Numbered from the stretch's first letter, positions 9,781 through 20,676 are shown. The stretch is DNA of 64,000 nucleotides from Alphaproteobacteria bacterium (GCA_018823835.1 JAHJHT010000003.1:1-64000), one strand, 5' to 3'. The notes: a model not told the origin generated them from the sequence alone. Numbers and translations: made by a program.

Positions 9781-11184
9781 CTAGCGTGCCGCTCGCGCAT
9801 GGCGGCTGATGTGATCTTCCAACATTTTCAGATCGGATGGAAGTACCGTGAACCTTTCCTTGGCGCTCATCAAGTCCGCAAGTCGCGCAGGCAGCGCGGG
9901 ACGCACGCCGCAGGCGGCTTCCACCGAGGCCGGGAACTTCGCCGGATGGGCGGTTGCCAGCACGATCATCGGCGTCTCGCCGGCAATGTTCTGGCGCGCC
10001 ACGTGCACTGCCGTCGCGGTATGCGGGTCGAGCAGGTAGCCGTTCGAGGACAGTAACGCGCGAATTGTGGCTGCCGCCTCGTCGGCCGTCGCACGCCCAG
10101 CGTCGAAATCGGCGCGGATCCGAGACAGCGTGGCCTCCTCGATGGTGAAACCGCCTGACTGGCCAAGGCTCGCCATGTAGGCGCGCACCGTGGCCACGTT
10201 GCGTTCTCCGGCCTCGAACAGCAGGCGCTCGAAATTGGACGATACCTGGATGTCCATCGACGGCGATGTCGTCTCGACCACGCCCTTGGTGCGGTATTCG
10301 CCGGAGGCCAGGGTGCGCGCCAGAATGTCGTTGTCGTTCGTGGCGATCACCAGCCGGTCGATCGGCAGGCCCATGCGCTTTGCGGCATAGCCGGCGAAGA
10401 TGTCGCCGAAGTTCCCGGTCGGCACGGTGAAGGACACCGGACGGTCAGGGCTGCCGAGCGAAATCGCCGACGAGAAGAAATAGACGATCTGGGCCATGAT
10501 ACGGGCCCAGTTGATCGAGTTGACGCCGGACAGCGCCACCCGGTCGCGGAAGCCATGGTTGTTGAACATGCCCTTCACCAGTGCCTGGCAGTCGTCGAAA
10601 TTGCCTTCGACGGCCAGGGCGTGGACGTTCGTGGCGGTCGACGTCGTCATCTGGCGCCGCTGCACATCCGAAACCTTGCCGTTCGGATAGAGGATGAAGA
10701 TGTCGGTGCGGTCGCGGCCGGCAAACGCGTCGATCGCGGCACCACCGGTGTCGCCCGACGTGGCGCCCGCGATCGTCGCATGCTGGCCACGCTCGGCCAG
10801 GATGTGGTCCATCAGCCGCGCCAGGAGTTGCATGGCCACGTCCTTGAAGGCCAGCGTCGGACCGTGGAAGAGTTCCAGCACGAATGTGTTCGGACCGCTT
10901 TGCACCAGCGGACAGACCGCATCGTGGTGGAAGGTCGCGTAGGCCTCGCGCACCAACCTTTCGAAGACGTCGCCCGAAATCTCGCCGCCCAGGAAAGGCG
11001 TCAGCAGCCGGATGGCGAGGTCGGGATAGGAAAGGCCGCGCATGGCGCGCAGATCGGCCGGGCTGAACTGCGGCCATTGCTTCGGTACGTAGAGGCCGCC
11101 GTCCCGGGCGAGACCCGCGAGGAGCGCGTCGGAGAAACCGAGTTCCGGAGCCTCGCCCCGCGTACTGATATAGTGCATGCTCAA
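9781..11184 (-). CDS. thrC: Threonine synthase
   Basis: PLP enzyme that converts O-phosphohomoserine to threonine. The 467-residue protein is of the long gammaproteobacterial/fungal type: MHYISTRGEAPELGFSDALLAGLARDGGLYVP at the start, the PLP lysine Lys114 in GPTLAFKDVAMQ, and the glycine-rich phosphate-binding region ATSGDTGGAAIDAF. It is the first gene of a minus-strand run into the M16 protease, GNAT and EAL genes. thrB is separate, so the threonine branch is split between two loci here. Confidence 0.97.
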   Translation of the reverse strand: MSMHYISTRGEAPELGFSDALLAGLARDGGLYVPKQWPQFSPADLRAMRGLSYPDLAIRLLTPFLGGEISGDVFERLVREAYATFHHDAVCPLVQSGPNTFVLELFHGPTLAFKDVAMQLLARLMDHILAERGQHATIAGATSGDTGGAAIDAFAGRDRTDIFILYPNGKVSDVQRRQMTTSTATNVHALAVEGNFDDCQALVKGMFNNHGFRDRVALSGVNSINWARIMAQIVYFFSSAISLGSPDRPVSFTVPTGNFGDIFAGYAAKRMGLPIDRLVIATNDNDILARTLASGEYRTKGVVETTSPSMDIQVSSNFERLLFEAGERNVATVRAYMASLGQSGGFTIEEATLSRIRADFDAGRATADEAAATIRALLSSNGYLLDPHTATAVHVARQNIAGETPMIVLATAHPAKFPASVEAACGVRPALPARLADLMSAKERFTVLPSDLKMLEDHISRHARAAR

Positions 11185-11307
11185 TGGTCCCTGACGTGGA
11201 AGCGGACCCGCGGCGCGCGAGCCTGCGAAATTGTGCGAACCGTCAGTCGCATTTTTGCCCGGCGGTTGCTATAGAGCGGCGGCTTTTCGGAAGGGAAATC
11301 TGGGTTC

Positions 11308-11892
11308 ATGACGCGTCGATCAAATTTCGGTCGTTTTCTGACGGCTTTCGCCGTCGCCGGCTTTATCCTGGGCGTCGCTGGATGTCAGTCGGGCGGCGGC
11401 GCCAATATTCTCAAGCTGGGCGCCAAGGAGAAGAAGGCGGAGCCGGAACCCGGCAAGATCCTTGCCAGCGACCTGCTAGGCTATTGTCCCAAGGTGTCGA
11501 TCAGGGAGGACACCGGCTTTTTCAACAAATACGCCAAGGGCGGCGAGGACGATCCCGCCCAGCTGATCTATCAGGGCTCTCTTACCGATGTCACCCGCGA
11601 TTGCACGCGATCTGGCGGCATCCTGACCATGAACATCGGTGTTGCCGGCCGCGTCGTGCCCGGCCCGGCCAGCACCGGCGGCACGATTACCATGCCGATC
11701 CGCATTGCGGTTACGCGCGGCGACGAGGTGCTCTACTCCCAACTGCACAACTACCAGACGGCGCTTGGCGCCAACGCCACGCAGTTCGTGCTGAATGATC
11801 CCAACGTGCAGGTGCCGATCCCGGCCGAGCGCAGCCTGCAGGTCTTTGCCGGCTTCGACGAGGGACCGACAAAGAAGAAGACCGCCGAATAG
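11308..11892 (+). CDS. Conserved hypothetical outer-membrane lipoprotein
   Basis: The 194-residue product has a lipoprotein signal: basic N-terminus MTRRSNFGRF, a hydrophobic stretch, and lipobox VAGC with the lipidated cysteine near residue 27. The mature part is hydrophilic, with a Lys/Glu-rich linker then a compact domain containing DVTRDC and GAN motifs. A purine-rich GGAAGGG upstream of the ATG supports the start. I do not recognise a function; proteins of this kind are common next to thrC in rhizobia. It is divergent from thrC and convergent with a HAD hydrolase. Confidence 0.8.
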   Translation: MTRRSNFGRFLTAFAVAGFILGVAGCQSGGGANILKLGAKEKKAEPEPGKILASDLLGYCPKVSIREDTGFFNKYAKGGEDDPAQLIYQGSLTDVTRDCTRSGGILTMNIGVAGRVVPGPASTGGTITMPIRIAVTRGDEVLYSQLHNYQTALGANATQFVLNDPNVQVPIPAERSLQVFAGFDEGPTKKKTAE

Positions 11893-11904
11893 CCCTGGGA
11901 CGCG

Positions 11905-12591
11905 TCAGGCGTCTTCTGACCACTCCGACAGCGCCGCGACGACGCCCGGGAAGTCGGCCCAGCGCCTGATCACGGTTTCGGCGCCGGTCTCGGTCAGCAC
12001 GTCGGCATGGCCGGGGTAGCTGTGCGTGGCGCCGGTGAAGCCGATCACGCGCATGTTGGCCTGCCGGGCACCGGCTATCCCGTGTACGGAATCCTCGACC
12101 ACGAAAGTTCGGGCCGGATCGGCACCCAGCGTCTGGGCGGCATGCAGGAAGACATCGGGCGCCGGCTTCGGCTTCTTCGTCGGCGTGTCGAGGGACGAGA
12201 ACAGGCGGCCGGCAAAGAACGGCATGAGGCCGGTCTTGGTCAGCATCATCTCGAGTCTCTCGCTGCTGGAATTGGAGCAGATACAGCGATTGGGCACGCT
12301 GGCGACGGCCTCGTGCGCTCCTTCGAGAGGACGCACATTGGCTTTCAGCCTGCGGTCGACCAGCGCCTCGGCCTGGTCGATCAGCGACGCCTGGAACGGT
12401 ATTGCAGCCTTCTCCTCGATCCTCAGCATGATGTCGCTGAAGGTCAGGCCGGCATAGAGTTCCGAGATCTCCTCGCCGGTGATCGGATAGCCCGCCGCGG
12501 TCAGCAGCTCGGCCTCTGCGGCGGCCGCAATGACTTCGCTGTCGACGAGAACGCCGTCGCAATCGAAAATGATGAGATCTGGCTGCGGCAT
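11905..12591 (-). CDS. HAD superfamily hydrolase, phosphoglycolate-phosphatase-like
   Basis: Predicted small-molecule phosphatase or phosphoglucomutase of 228 residues. Motif I is LIIFDCDGVLVDSE with the nucleophile and acid Asp pair; motif II is CSNSSSER, motif III KPKPAPDVF, and motif IV FVVEDSVHGIAGA. The start is the ATG at 12591, directly before the first motif; the frame stays open 81 bases upstream but that stretch is compositionally poor. The VLVDSEVI and cap region fit the phosphoglycolate phosphatase/beta-phosphoglucomutase group. The substrate cannot be assigned. Confidence 0.88.
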   Translation of the reverse strand: MPQPDLIIFDCDGVLVDSEVIAAAAEAELLTAAGYPITGEEISELYAGLTFSDIMLRIEEKAAIPFQASLIDQAEALVDRRLKANVRPLEGAHEAVASVPNRCICSNSSSERLEMMLTKTGLMPFFAGRLFSSLDTPTKKPKPAPDVFLHAAQTLGADPARTFVVEDSVHGIAGARQANMRVIGFTGATHSYPGHADVLTETGAETVIRRWADFPGVVAALSEWSEDA

Positions 12592-12689
12592 GGAATTCCA
12601 CGGTTGCTGGGGTTGGCCCGGCGGACGGCGCCGGAGGTGCCGCGCAATACACGATGGCGCCGTGCTCGGCAAATCCGGTTGGCCGCTTC

Positions 12690-13890
<1,201 letters not shown>

Positions 13891-13899
13891 CGCCGGCCG

Positions 13900-14514
13900 C
13901 TAGCGGACGCGGATTCCGAACCGCTCGAGATCGTTCTCGAGGGCGGTAGCGTCGGTGAACAGCACCGCCTGCCACCCGGCCTGCCTGGCGGCGTCGACAT
14001 TCTTCTGGCTGTCGTCGATGAACAGGGTGGCCGCCGGTTCGAGCCCGAACGAGCGGACATGGTGGTCGTAGATGACACGGTCCGGCTTGATCGCCTTGAT
14101 CTCGCCCGACACGGTGATGCCGCGCGGCTTTTCGAGAAACGGATAGCGGATGCGCGCCTCGGCGAAGGTGTCGGCGGCCCAGTTGGTCAGCAGCGTGACG
14201 TCGTGCCCGTCGTCGATCAGCCGCTCCATCAGGGCGACGCTGTCGTCATAGGCATGCGGCACCATCTCGTGCCAATGGCGTCGGAAATTGCGAATGTTTT
14301 CAGCATGATCGGGGTGGACAGCCAGGAGCTCGGCTTCCGCCTCCTCCCATGTCCGGCCGCGGTCCTGCTCGATGTTCCAGGGCGAGGTGCAGACATTCTC
14401 GAGGAACCACCTGCGCTCCTCCTCGTCGGGAATGAGCCGCAGGAACGGCAGTTCGGCGTCGTAATGGATCAATACCCGGCCGATGTCGAAAACGATGTGG
14501 CGGATCTCGCTCAT
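13900..14514 (-). CDS. HAD family hydrolase (HAD-IA type)
   Basis: Predicted phosphatase of 204 residues. Motif I is IVFDIGRVLIHYD, with the nucleophile Asp but Gly where many HAD enzymes have a second Asp; this FDxGxVL variant is common in the YihX-like group. TLLTNWAADTFAEA is motif II, and LFIDDSQKNVDAARQAG is motif IV. YihX-like members dephosphorylate glucose-1-phosphate; whether this one does is unknown. Its start overlaps the mutY stop (ATGA), so the two are translated as a coupled pair. Confidence 0.87.
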   Translation of the reverse strand: MSEIRHIVFDIGRVLIHYDAELPFLRLIPDEEERRWFLENVCTSPWNIEQDRGRTWEEAEAELLAVHPDHAENIRNFRRHWHEMVPHAYDDSVALMERLIDDGHDVTLLTNWAADTFAEARIRYPFLEKPRGITVSGEIKAIKPDRVIYDHHVRSFGLEPAATLFIDDSQKNVDAARQAGWQAVLFTDATALENDLERFGIRVR

Positions 14515-15638
14515 GCCTTGTCTCCTGGTCGTGGCGCCCTGGTCGCGCCGGGTATCGCCGTTTCGATGACTTTCTTCATGACCGTCGGCAGCGCCTCGCC
14601 ATGCAGGGTGGAAGCCGGCGACCAGCGGTGTCCGTCAGGCACCGGCCCGCCCGAAACCTTGGCCAGAAAGACCTCCAGTTCGAGCGAAAAATGCGTGAAA
14701 ACATGGCTGATCTGGCCGGCTCTCCGCCAGTTTGCCGGAAAAGGGGCTGCTTTCTCCGTCGTTTCGCCGTCGAACCGTGCCGTCCAGCCTGTCGTCGGCA
14801 CCTCGCTCATGCCGCCGAGCAATCCGCGCTCGGGACGCGTCCTCAGAAGCACCGACCCGTCATCGCGCTGGGCGACGAAGGCGGCCCCCCGGCGCAGCGG
14901 CTTGTCGGCCTTGGGCGCCTTGATCGGCAGCAGCTCGGGATCGCCCTCGACGAGAGCCAGGCAGTCCGACCGCAGCGGGCAGAGCATGCAGCGCGGCCGC
15001 CGTGGCGTGCAGATCGTCGCGCCGAGATCCATCATCGCCTGGGCGAAGTCGCCGGGACGCTGTCCGGGCACGAGTTTTTCGAGCAGCCTGCGGATTTCGG
15101 GCTTTGCCTCGGGCAGCGGAACGCGGATCGCAAACAGCCGCGCCATGACGCGCTCGACATTGCCGTCCATCACGGCGGCCGGCCGGTCGAAGGCGATCGC
15201 GGCGATCGCGGCGGCCGTGTAGGCGCCGATGCCCGGCAACTCGCGCAGGCCGGCCTCGCTGTCGGGGAAGCCCGAGCCGGGCAATGAGGCGACGAGGTCG
15301 GCGCATTTCTTGAGGTTGCGGGCGCGCGAATAGTAGCCGAGCCCGGCCCAGGCCTTCATGACTTCCTCGGTGTCGGCTGCGGCGAGGGACAATACGTCCG
15401 GCCACTTGTCGACGAATTTCTGGAAATAGGGTTTGACCGTCTCGACGGTGGTCTGCTGCAGCATGACCTCGGAGAGCCAGACGCGGTAGGGATCGGGTCG
15501 CGCGCCGGATTTCAGCGCGGCGGGCGCGACGCGCCACGGCAGTTCGCGATGCTGCGCGTCGTACCAGTCGAGGAGCCGGGCGGCGACGCTGCCGGCTTCA
15601 CCCGGCGTCGCCGGTAAATCGGCAGCGGCGGGTGCCAT
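14511..15638 (-). CDS. mutY: A/G-specific adenine DNA glycosylase
   Basis: Removes adenine mispaired with 8-oxoguanine. The 375-residue protein has SEVMLQQTTV with the catalytic Glu, the helix-hairpin-helix LPGIGAYTAAAI, the catalytic Asp region VMDGNVERV, and an iron-sulfur cluster loop with C-X6-C-X2-C-X5-C spacing (CTPRRPRCMLCPLRSDC). A NUDIX-like C-terminal domain follows for 8-oxoG recognition. The ATG at 15638 gives the normal N-terminus; the frame remains open upstream but overlaps the divergent DUF721 gene. Confidence 0.95.
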   Translation of the reverse strand: MAPAAADLPATPGEAGSVAARLLDWYDAQHRELPWRVAPAALKSGARPDPYRVWLSEVMLQQTTVETVKPYFQKFVDKWPDVLSLAAADTEEVMKAWAGLGYYSRARNLKKCADLVASLPGSGFPDSEAGLRELPGIGAYTAAAIAAIAFDRPAAVMDGNVERVMARLFAIRVPLPEAKPEIRRLLEKLVPGQRPGDFAQAMMDLGATICTPRRPRCMLCPLRSDCLALVEGDPELLPIKAPKADKPLRRGAAFVAQRDDGSVLLRTRPERGLLGGMSEVPTTGWTARFDGETTEKAAPFPANWRRAGQISHVFTHFSLELEVFLAKVSGGPVPDGHRWSPASTLHGEALPTVMKKVIETAIPGATRAPRPGDKA

Positions 15639-15695
15639 TGCTCCCGGCTTTGGCCTATGGTGGGTTCTCTTCTGAGCGGGCATTGGAAAACGCAC

Positions 15696-16202
15696 ATGGC
15701 AGGGAAATCGGCCAACCGCAATCCTGTTGCGATAAGCGATCTCGCAACCGCGATCCTCGACCCGGTGCTGCGCAAGCGCGCCGGCATTTCGATCGGGCTG
15801 GTGCAGTCGTGGGACGAGATCGCGGGCCCGCGTCTCGCCAGCCGCTCGCGCCCGGAAAAAATCCAGTGGCCGCGCCGCGCGCATGAGGACGATCCGTTCG
15901 AGCCGGCAACCCTGGTGATCGCCTGCGAGGGAGCTGCAGCGCTCTACCTGCAGCACGAGACGGGTGAGATCATCGGCCGGGTGAACGCGTTTCTGGGCTT
16001 TGCGGCGATCGGCAGGATCAAGATCGTGCAGAAGCCGGTGTCCTCCGGCGGCCACAAGGCAAGGCCGGAGCCGCGGCCGCTGTCGCCGGCCGAGAAGTCG
16101 AAGATTACCGGCACCGTAGGCAAGATCGAGGATGACGGGCTGCGCGCTTCGCTGGAGCGGCTTGGCGCCACGATCCTCGCCAGCCGTAAGCCCGGAACGT
16201 GA
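15696..16202 (+). CDS. DUF721 / DciA-like protein
   Basis: The 168-residue protein matches the DUF721 family in its N-terminal half, where LDPVLRKRAGISIGLVQSWDEIAGPRLA is followed by TLVIACEGAAALYLQHE and INAFLGF-like residues. DUF721 includes DciA, which helps load the DnaB helicase in bacteria lacking DnaC, so a replication role is possible. An ATG at 15657 in the same frame would add 13 residues; 15696 is preferred because it leaves a normal divergent gap from mutY and begins with the basic MAGKSANRN lead. Confidence 0.85.
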   Translation: MAGKSANRNPVAISDLATAILDPVLRKRAGISIGLVQSWDEIAGPRLASRSRPEKIQWPRRAHEDDPFEPATLVIACEGAAALYLQHETGEIIGRVNAFLGFAAIGRIKIVQKPVSSGGHKARPEPRPLSPAEKSKITGTVGKIEDDGLRASLERLGATILASRKPGT

Positions 16203-16336
16203 GGTCGCCTCTCGCTTTCGTGAACGGCTGCGTGGCTTTGCGGGTTGGATTGGGGACGCGGATGCCCTAATTCGCGCCAAGTCTCGCTTTCTGGTGCCCA
16301 GACATTGCAAGATAACTCCACAATCAGGTGATTCGC

Positions 16337-17056
16337 ATGATCCGTCCCTTGTCCCGCAGAACAGTCCTCTCGTCCCTGCTCGCCGTGCCTGCGGGCCTGG
16401 TCGTGGCGGCATGCAGCGATTCAAGCGACAAGGCTATGGCCGAGACGCCGGCGGCACCGGCCGAACCTGCAGCCGCCGCCGCGCCCGCGGTAGAAGCGCC
16501 CAAGTCGCAGGGCTCGGTCAACATGGCCAAGCTGCTCGAGGAAGGCGCGCTGCCGGACCAGATGCTCGGCAATGCCGACGCGCCGGTGACGATCGTGGAA
16601 TATGCCTCGATGACTTGCCCGCACTGCGCGCATTTCCACGAGACGACGCTGCCCGAGCTGAAGAAGAAGTATATCGACACCGGCAAGGCCCGGCTGATCC
16701 TGCGCGAGTTTCCCTTCGACCCGCGCGCCGAGGCCGGCTTCATGCTGGCGCGCTGCTCCGGCGACAAGTATTTTCCAATGGTCGACGTGCTGTTCAAGCA
16801 GCAGCAGAACTGGGCTTCGGTGCAGAATGCGAAGGATGCGCTGCTGCAAATCTCGAAACTGGCCGGTTTTTCACAGGAGTCCTTCGAGGCCTGCTTGACG
16901 GACCAGAAACTTCTGGACGATGTGAGATCGGTGCAAAAACGCGGTGCAGATGAATTCAAGGTGGATTCCACGCCAACCTTCTTCATCAACGGCAATACCT
17001 ACAAGGGGGCACTGACGATTGAGGAAATGTCGGCGATTATCGACGGCATGCTCTGA
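16337..17056 (+). CDS. DsbA-family thiol:disulfide lipoprotein
   Basis: Periplasmic thiol oxidoreductase of 239 residues. It starts at the ATG at 16337, five bases after a good AGGTGA ribosome-binding site. The N-terminal hydrophobic segment ends in VVAAC, a lipobox; an Ala/Pro-rich linker follows. The thioredoxin-fold active site is CPHC (Cys94, Cys97) in YASMTCPHCAHFH, and the cis-Pro motif is STPTFFING near the C-terminus. The group is related to the BdbD/DsbA thioredoxin_4 proteins. smc starts 54 bases downstream. Confidence 0.92.
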   Translation: MIRPLSRRTVLSSLLAVPAGLVVAACSDSSDKAMAETPAAPAEPAAAAAPAVEAPKSQGSVNMAKLLEEGALPDQMLGNADAPVTIVEYASMTCPHCAHFHETTLPELKKKYIDTGKARLILREFPFDPRAEAGFMLARCSGDKYFPMVDVLFKQQQNWASVQNAKDALLQISKLAGFSQESFEACLTDQKLLDDVRSVQKRGADEFKVDSTPTFFINGNTYKGALTIEEMSAIIDGML

Positions 17057-17110
17057 CGCTTTCGCCGCGAGCGGGAAGGCGCGCTTCGGCGCGCCCGCGG
17101 ACCCGCGCCG

Positions 17111-20100
17111 ATGAAATTCTCCCGTCTCCGCCTTCTCGGATTCAAATCCTTCGTCGAACCCGGCGAATTCGTCATCGAGCGCGGCCTGACCGGCATCGTC
17201 GGTCCGAACGGCTGCGGCAAGTCCAATCTCGTCGAAGCGCTGCGCTGGGTCATGGGCGAAAGCTCATACAAGAACATGCGCGCCTCGGGCATGGACGACG
17301 TGATCTTTTCCGGCTCTGGCACACGGCCGGCGCGCAACACCGCCGAAGTCACGCTCTTCCTCGACAATAGCGACCGCACCGCACCCGCCGCCTTCAACGA
17401 CGCCGACGAGCTGCAGGTGTCACGCCGCATCGAGCGCGAGGCGGGCTCCGTCTACCGCATCAACGGCAAGGACGCGCGCGCCAAGGACGTGCAGCTTCTG
17501 TTCGCCGACCAGTCGACCGGTGCCCGTTCGCCCTCGATGGTCGGGCAGGGGCGCATCGGCGAGCTGATCCAGGCAAAGCCGCAGGCGCGCCGCGCGCTGC
17601 TGGAAGAGGCGGCCGGCATTTCCGGCCTGCACACGAGGCGCCACGAGGCCGAACTCAGGCTCCGCGCCGCCGAACAGAACCTCGAACGCCTCGACGACGT
17701 CGTCGGTGAACTGGAGAGCCAGATCGAGAGCCTGAAGCGCCAGTCGCGCCAGGCTTCGCGCTTCAAGAACCTGTCGGCCGACATCCGCAAGGCGGAAGCG
17801 ACGCTGCTTCACCTGCGCTGGTCGGTCGCCAAGGCGCAGGAGGCCGAGGCGCAGTCAGCGCTTGCCGCCGCGACCTCGCTGGTCGGCGAGCGCGCCAACG
17901 CGCAGATGGGCGCGGCCAAGGAACAGGCGGTCGGCGCCCACCGCCTGCCGGAACTGCGCGACGCGGAAGCCGCGGCGGCCGCAGCCTTCCAGCGCCTTTC
18001 GATCGCCAAGTCGCAGATCGAGGAAGAGGCCGAGCGCGTCCGCGCCCGCCATGCCGAACTGTCCCGGCGCATGCAACAGCTCGACGCCGACATCGCCCGC
18101 GAGGAGCAGATGGTGCGCGACAATGCAGGCATCCTGGAGCGCCTGGATGCCGAGGAAGCAACGCTGAAGCAGGAAAACGCCTCCTCGCTGGAGCGCGAGA
18201 CGGCGACCCGCGAAGCGCTCGACACGGCGGTTGCCACGCTGAAGGTCAGCGAGGCGGCGCTCGAGCAGCTGACAGCGCAGCGCGCGGAGGCCGTGGCGAC
18301 GCGCAACCAGCTCGAACGCCGGCTGCAGGAGACCTCGGAACGGCGCGACCGGCTGGAAAAACAGCTGGCAACCGTCGAGGCCGAAACGGCAGAGATCGCT
18401 GCGAAGATGGCGAGCCTTGCCGACCCGGCCGAGAAGAAGCAGCTCGCCGACGCAGCCCAGGCGGCGCTGGAGACGGCCGAGGCGCAGGCAGGCCAGGCCG
18501 AACAGGCGGTCGCCGCGGCGCGCAGTGCCGAAAATGCCGCTCGCCCGCCGGTTCAGGAAGCCAAGGCGGAACTGGCGCGGATCGAGACCGAAGCGCGCAC
18601 GCTGGCCAAGATATTGAATGCCGCCACCGGCGACCTGTTTCCGGCCGTGCTGGAGCAGATCTCCGTCGACCGCGGCTTCGAAACGGCGCTGGGTGCAGCG
18701 CTTGGCGAAGACCTTGATGCAGCGCTCGACCGTGCGGCGCCTGTACACTGGGGCGAAGCCGAAAGGCTGGCTGACGACCCGGCGCTGCCGGACGGCGTGC
18801 GCAGCCTGGCAGAGGTGGTGCGGGCGCCGCGCCAGCTTGCCCGCCGGCTGGCGCAGATCGGCATTGTCGATGAGGCGGACGGCCGACGTGTGCAGTCGCT
18901 TCTGAAGCCCGGCCAGCGGTTGGTCAGCAAGCAGGGCGGGTTGTGGCGCTGGGACGGCCTGACGGCCAGCGCCGATGCCCCGACCGCCGCCGCCCAGCGG
19001 CTGGCGCAGAAAAACCGGCTTGTCGAACTCGACGCCGAGGCGGTGGCCGCAACCCAGAAATTGCGCGAGGCCGAGGCCAGGCAGGCGACCGCCGAGGCGG
19101 CGCTCCGCGAGCATGTTGCCGCCGAAGCGGCGGCGCGCCAAGCCTGGCGCGATGCTCAGCGCGCCGTCGGCGAGGCGAGGGACGCGCTGGCCAGGGCCGA
19201 GAAGGCCGCCGGCGAACTGGCCGGACGGCGCACCGCGCTCGGCGAAACCCGCACGCGCATCGGCGACGACCTGCGCGAGGCGAATGTCGCTTTCGCCGAA
19301 GCTGAGACCCAGCTCGAAACCGCGCCGGACCTCGGCGACCTGCGCGCAAGGCTCGACACGCTGTCGGGCCAGGTGGGGCGCGACCGCACCGCGCTTGCCG
19401 ACGCGCGCGCCGTGCATGAGGGCCTGCGGCGCGAGACGGAAGCCAGGGCGCGCAGGCTCGAGGCGATTGGCGGCGACCGGCAGGCCTGGACGCTGCGCGC
19501 CGAGAACGCCGCGACCCAGATCGCCTCGCTCGGCGCCCGCCGCGTCGAGGCCGCGGCGGAAGTGGAAAAGCTCGCCGAGGCACCGGACGAGATCGACGCC
19601 AAGCGCCGCGCGCTGCTGACGCAGCTTTCAGAGGCCGAGCGGCTGCGCAAGGAGGCGGCCGACAGGCTGCAGGTGGCCGAGACCCGGCAGGCCGAGCTCG
19701 ACAAGGCTGCAACCGGCGCCATCCAGGCGCTGTCCGAATCGCGCGAGCAGCGGGCACGCGCCGAGGAACGGCTGAGCGCCGCCGACGAGCGGCGCCGCGA
19801 GGCCGAGGCGCGCATCCAGGAGACGCTGAACACGCCGCCGCATCTGGCGATCCGCCAGACGGGGCTCGAAGCCGACAGCCCGATGCCCGACATGGCCGAG
19901 ATCGAGCGGCGGCTCGACCGGCTCAAGATCGAGCGCGAGCGGCTGGGCGCCGTCAACCTGCGCGCCGAGGAAGAACAGCGCGAGCTGTCGGAGCGGCTTG
20001 AGACGATCGTTTCGGAGCGCGAGGACATCATCGAGGCGATCCGCAAGCTGCGCCAGGCAATCCAGAGCCTCAACCGAGAGGGCCGCGAGCGGCTGCTGGC

Positions 20101-20569
20101 CGCCTTCGAGGTCGTCAACGGCCATTTCCAGAAGCTGTTCTCGCATCTCTTCGGCGGCGGCACGGCAGAACTGCAGCTGATCGAGTCCGACGATCCGCTG
20201 GAGGCCGGGCTCGAGATTCTCGCCCGCCCGCCCGGCAAGAAACCGCAGACGATGACGCTGCTTTCGGGCGGCGAGCAGGCGCTGACGGCGATGGCGCTGA
20301 TCTTCGCGGTGTTCCTGACCAACCCGGCGCCGATCTGCGTCCTCGACGAGGTCGATGCGCCGCTCGACGACCACAATGTCGAGCGATTCTGCAACCTGAT
20401 GGACGAGATGGCTCAGTCGACCGAGACGCGCTTCGTCATCATCACGCACAACCCGATCACCATGGCGCGCATGAACCGGCTGTTCGGCGTGACGATGGCA
20501 GAGCAGGGCGTCAGCCAGCTCGTGTCGGTCGATCTCGATACCGCCGAGCAGCTGCGCGAAGCGAGCTAG
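17111..20569 (+). CDS. smc: Chromosome segregation ATPase SMC
   Basis: Forms the bacterial condensin with ScpA and ScpB, which are not in this window. The 1152-residue protein has an N-terminal Walker A (GPNGCGKSNLVEALRW, about 32-47), two long coiled coils flanking a hinge (about 490-620, containing GALGEDLDAALD), and a C-terminal ABC head with LLSGGEQALTAMAL near 1050 and Walker B VLDEVDAPLDDHN. Length is normal for alphaproteobacterial SMC. The neighbouring mutY, DUF721 and dsbA-like genes give the conserved rhizobial order. Confidence 0.97.
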   Translation: MKFSRLRLLGFKSFVEPGEFVIERGLTGIVGPNGCGKSNLVEALRWVMGESSYKNMRASGMDDVIFSGSGTRPARNTAEVTLFLDNSDRTAPAAFNDADELQVSRRIEREAGSVYRINGKDARAKDVQLLFADQSTGARSPSMVGQGRIGELIQAKPQARRALLEEAAGISGLHTRRHEAELRLRAAEQNLERLDDVVGELESQIESLKRQSRQASRFKNLSADIRKAEATLLHLRWSVAKAQEAEAQSALAAATSLVGERANAQMGAAKEQAVGAHRLPELRDAEAAAAAAFQRLSIAKSQIEEEAERVRARHAELSRRMQQLDADIAREEQMVRDNAGILERLDAEEATLKQENASSLERETATREALDTAVATLKVSEAALEQLTAQRAEAVATRNQLERRLQETSERRDRLEKQLATVEAETAEIAAKMASLADPAEKKQLADAAQAALETAEAQAGQAEQAVAAARSAENAARPPVQEAKAELARIETEARTLAKILNAATGDLFPAVLEQISVDRGFETALGAALGEDLDAALDRAAPVHWGEAERLADDPALPDGVRSLAEVVRAPRQLARRLAQIGIVDEADGRRVQSLLKPGQRLVSKQGGLWRWDGLTASADAPTAAAQRLAQKNRLVELDAEAVAATQKLREAEARQATAEAALREHVAAEAAARQAWRDAQRAVGEARDALARAEKAAGELAGRRTALGETRTRIGDDLREANVAFAEAETQLETAPDLGDLRARLDTLSGQVGRDRTALADARAVHEGLRRETEARARRLEAIGGDRQAWTLRAENAATQIASLGARRVEAAAEVEKLAEAPDEIDAKRRALLTQLSEAERLRKEAADRLQVAETRQAELDKAATGAIQALSESREQRARAEERLSAADERRREAEARIQETLNTPPHLAIRQTGLEADSPMPDMAEIERRLDRLKIERERLGAVNLRAEEEQRELSERLETIVSEREDIIEAIRKLRQAIQSLNREGRERLLAAFEVVNGHFQKLFSHLFGGGTAELQLIESDDPLEAGLEILARPPGKKPQTMTLLSGGEQALTAMALIFAVFLTNPAPICVLDEVDAPLDDHNVERFCNLMDEMAQSTETRFVIITHNPITMARMNRLFGVTMAEQGVSQLVSVDLDTAEQLREAS

Positions 20570-20602
20570 AAACCGGGAAGGCTGCCGGGCCTTGCGAGGC
20601 AC

Positions 20603-20676
20603 TGGCTGGGGCGCCTGGATTCGAACCAGGGATGGCGATACCAAAAACCGCTGCCTTACCGCTTGGCTACGCCCCA
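20603..20676 (-). tRNA. tRNA-Gln (anticodon TTG)
   Basis: Read on the minus strand, the acceptor arms TGGGGCG and CGCCCCA pair over seven bases. The D arm is GCC-AAGCGGTAA-GGC, the anticodon stem is GCGGT/ATCGC around the loop TTTTGGT with anticodon TTG, and the T arm is CCTGG-TTCGAAT-CCAGG. The CCA end is encoded (20603-20605). The sequence closely follows glutamine tRNAs. Total length including CCA is 74 bases. Confidence 0.96.

Noticed and set aside
17855-19417. Long minus-strand frame opposite smc
   Set aside because: Antisense to the SMC coiled coil; no domain features and no ribosome-binding site.
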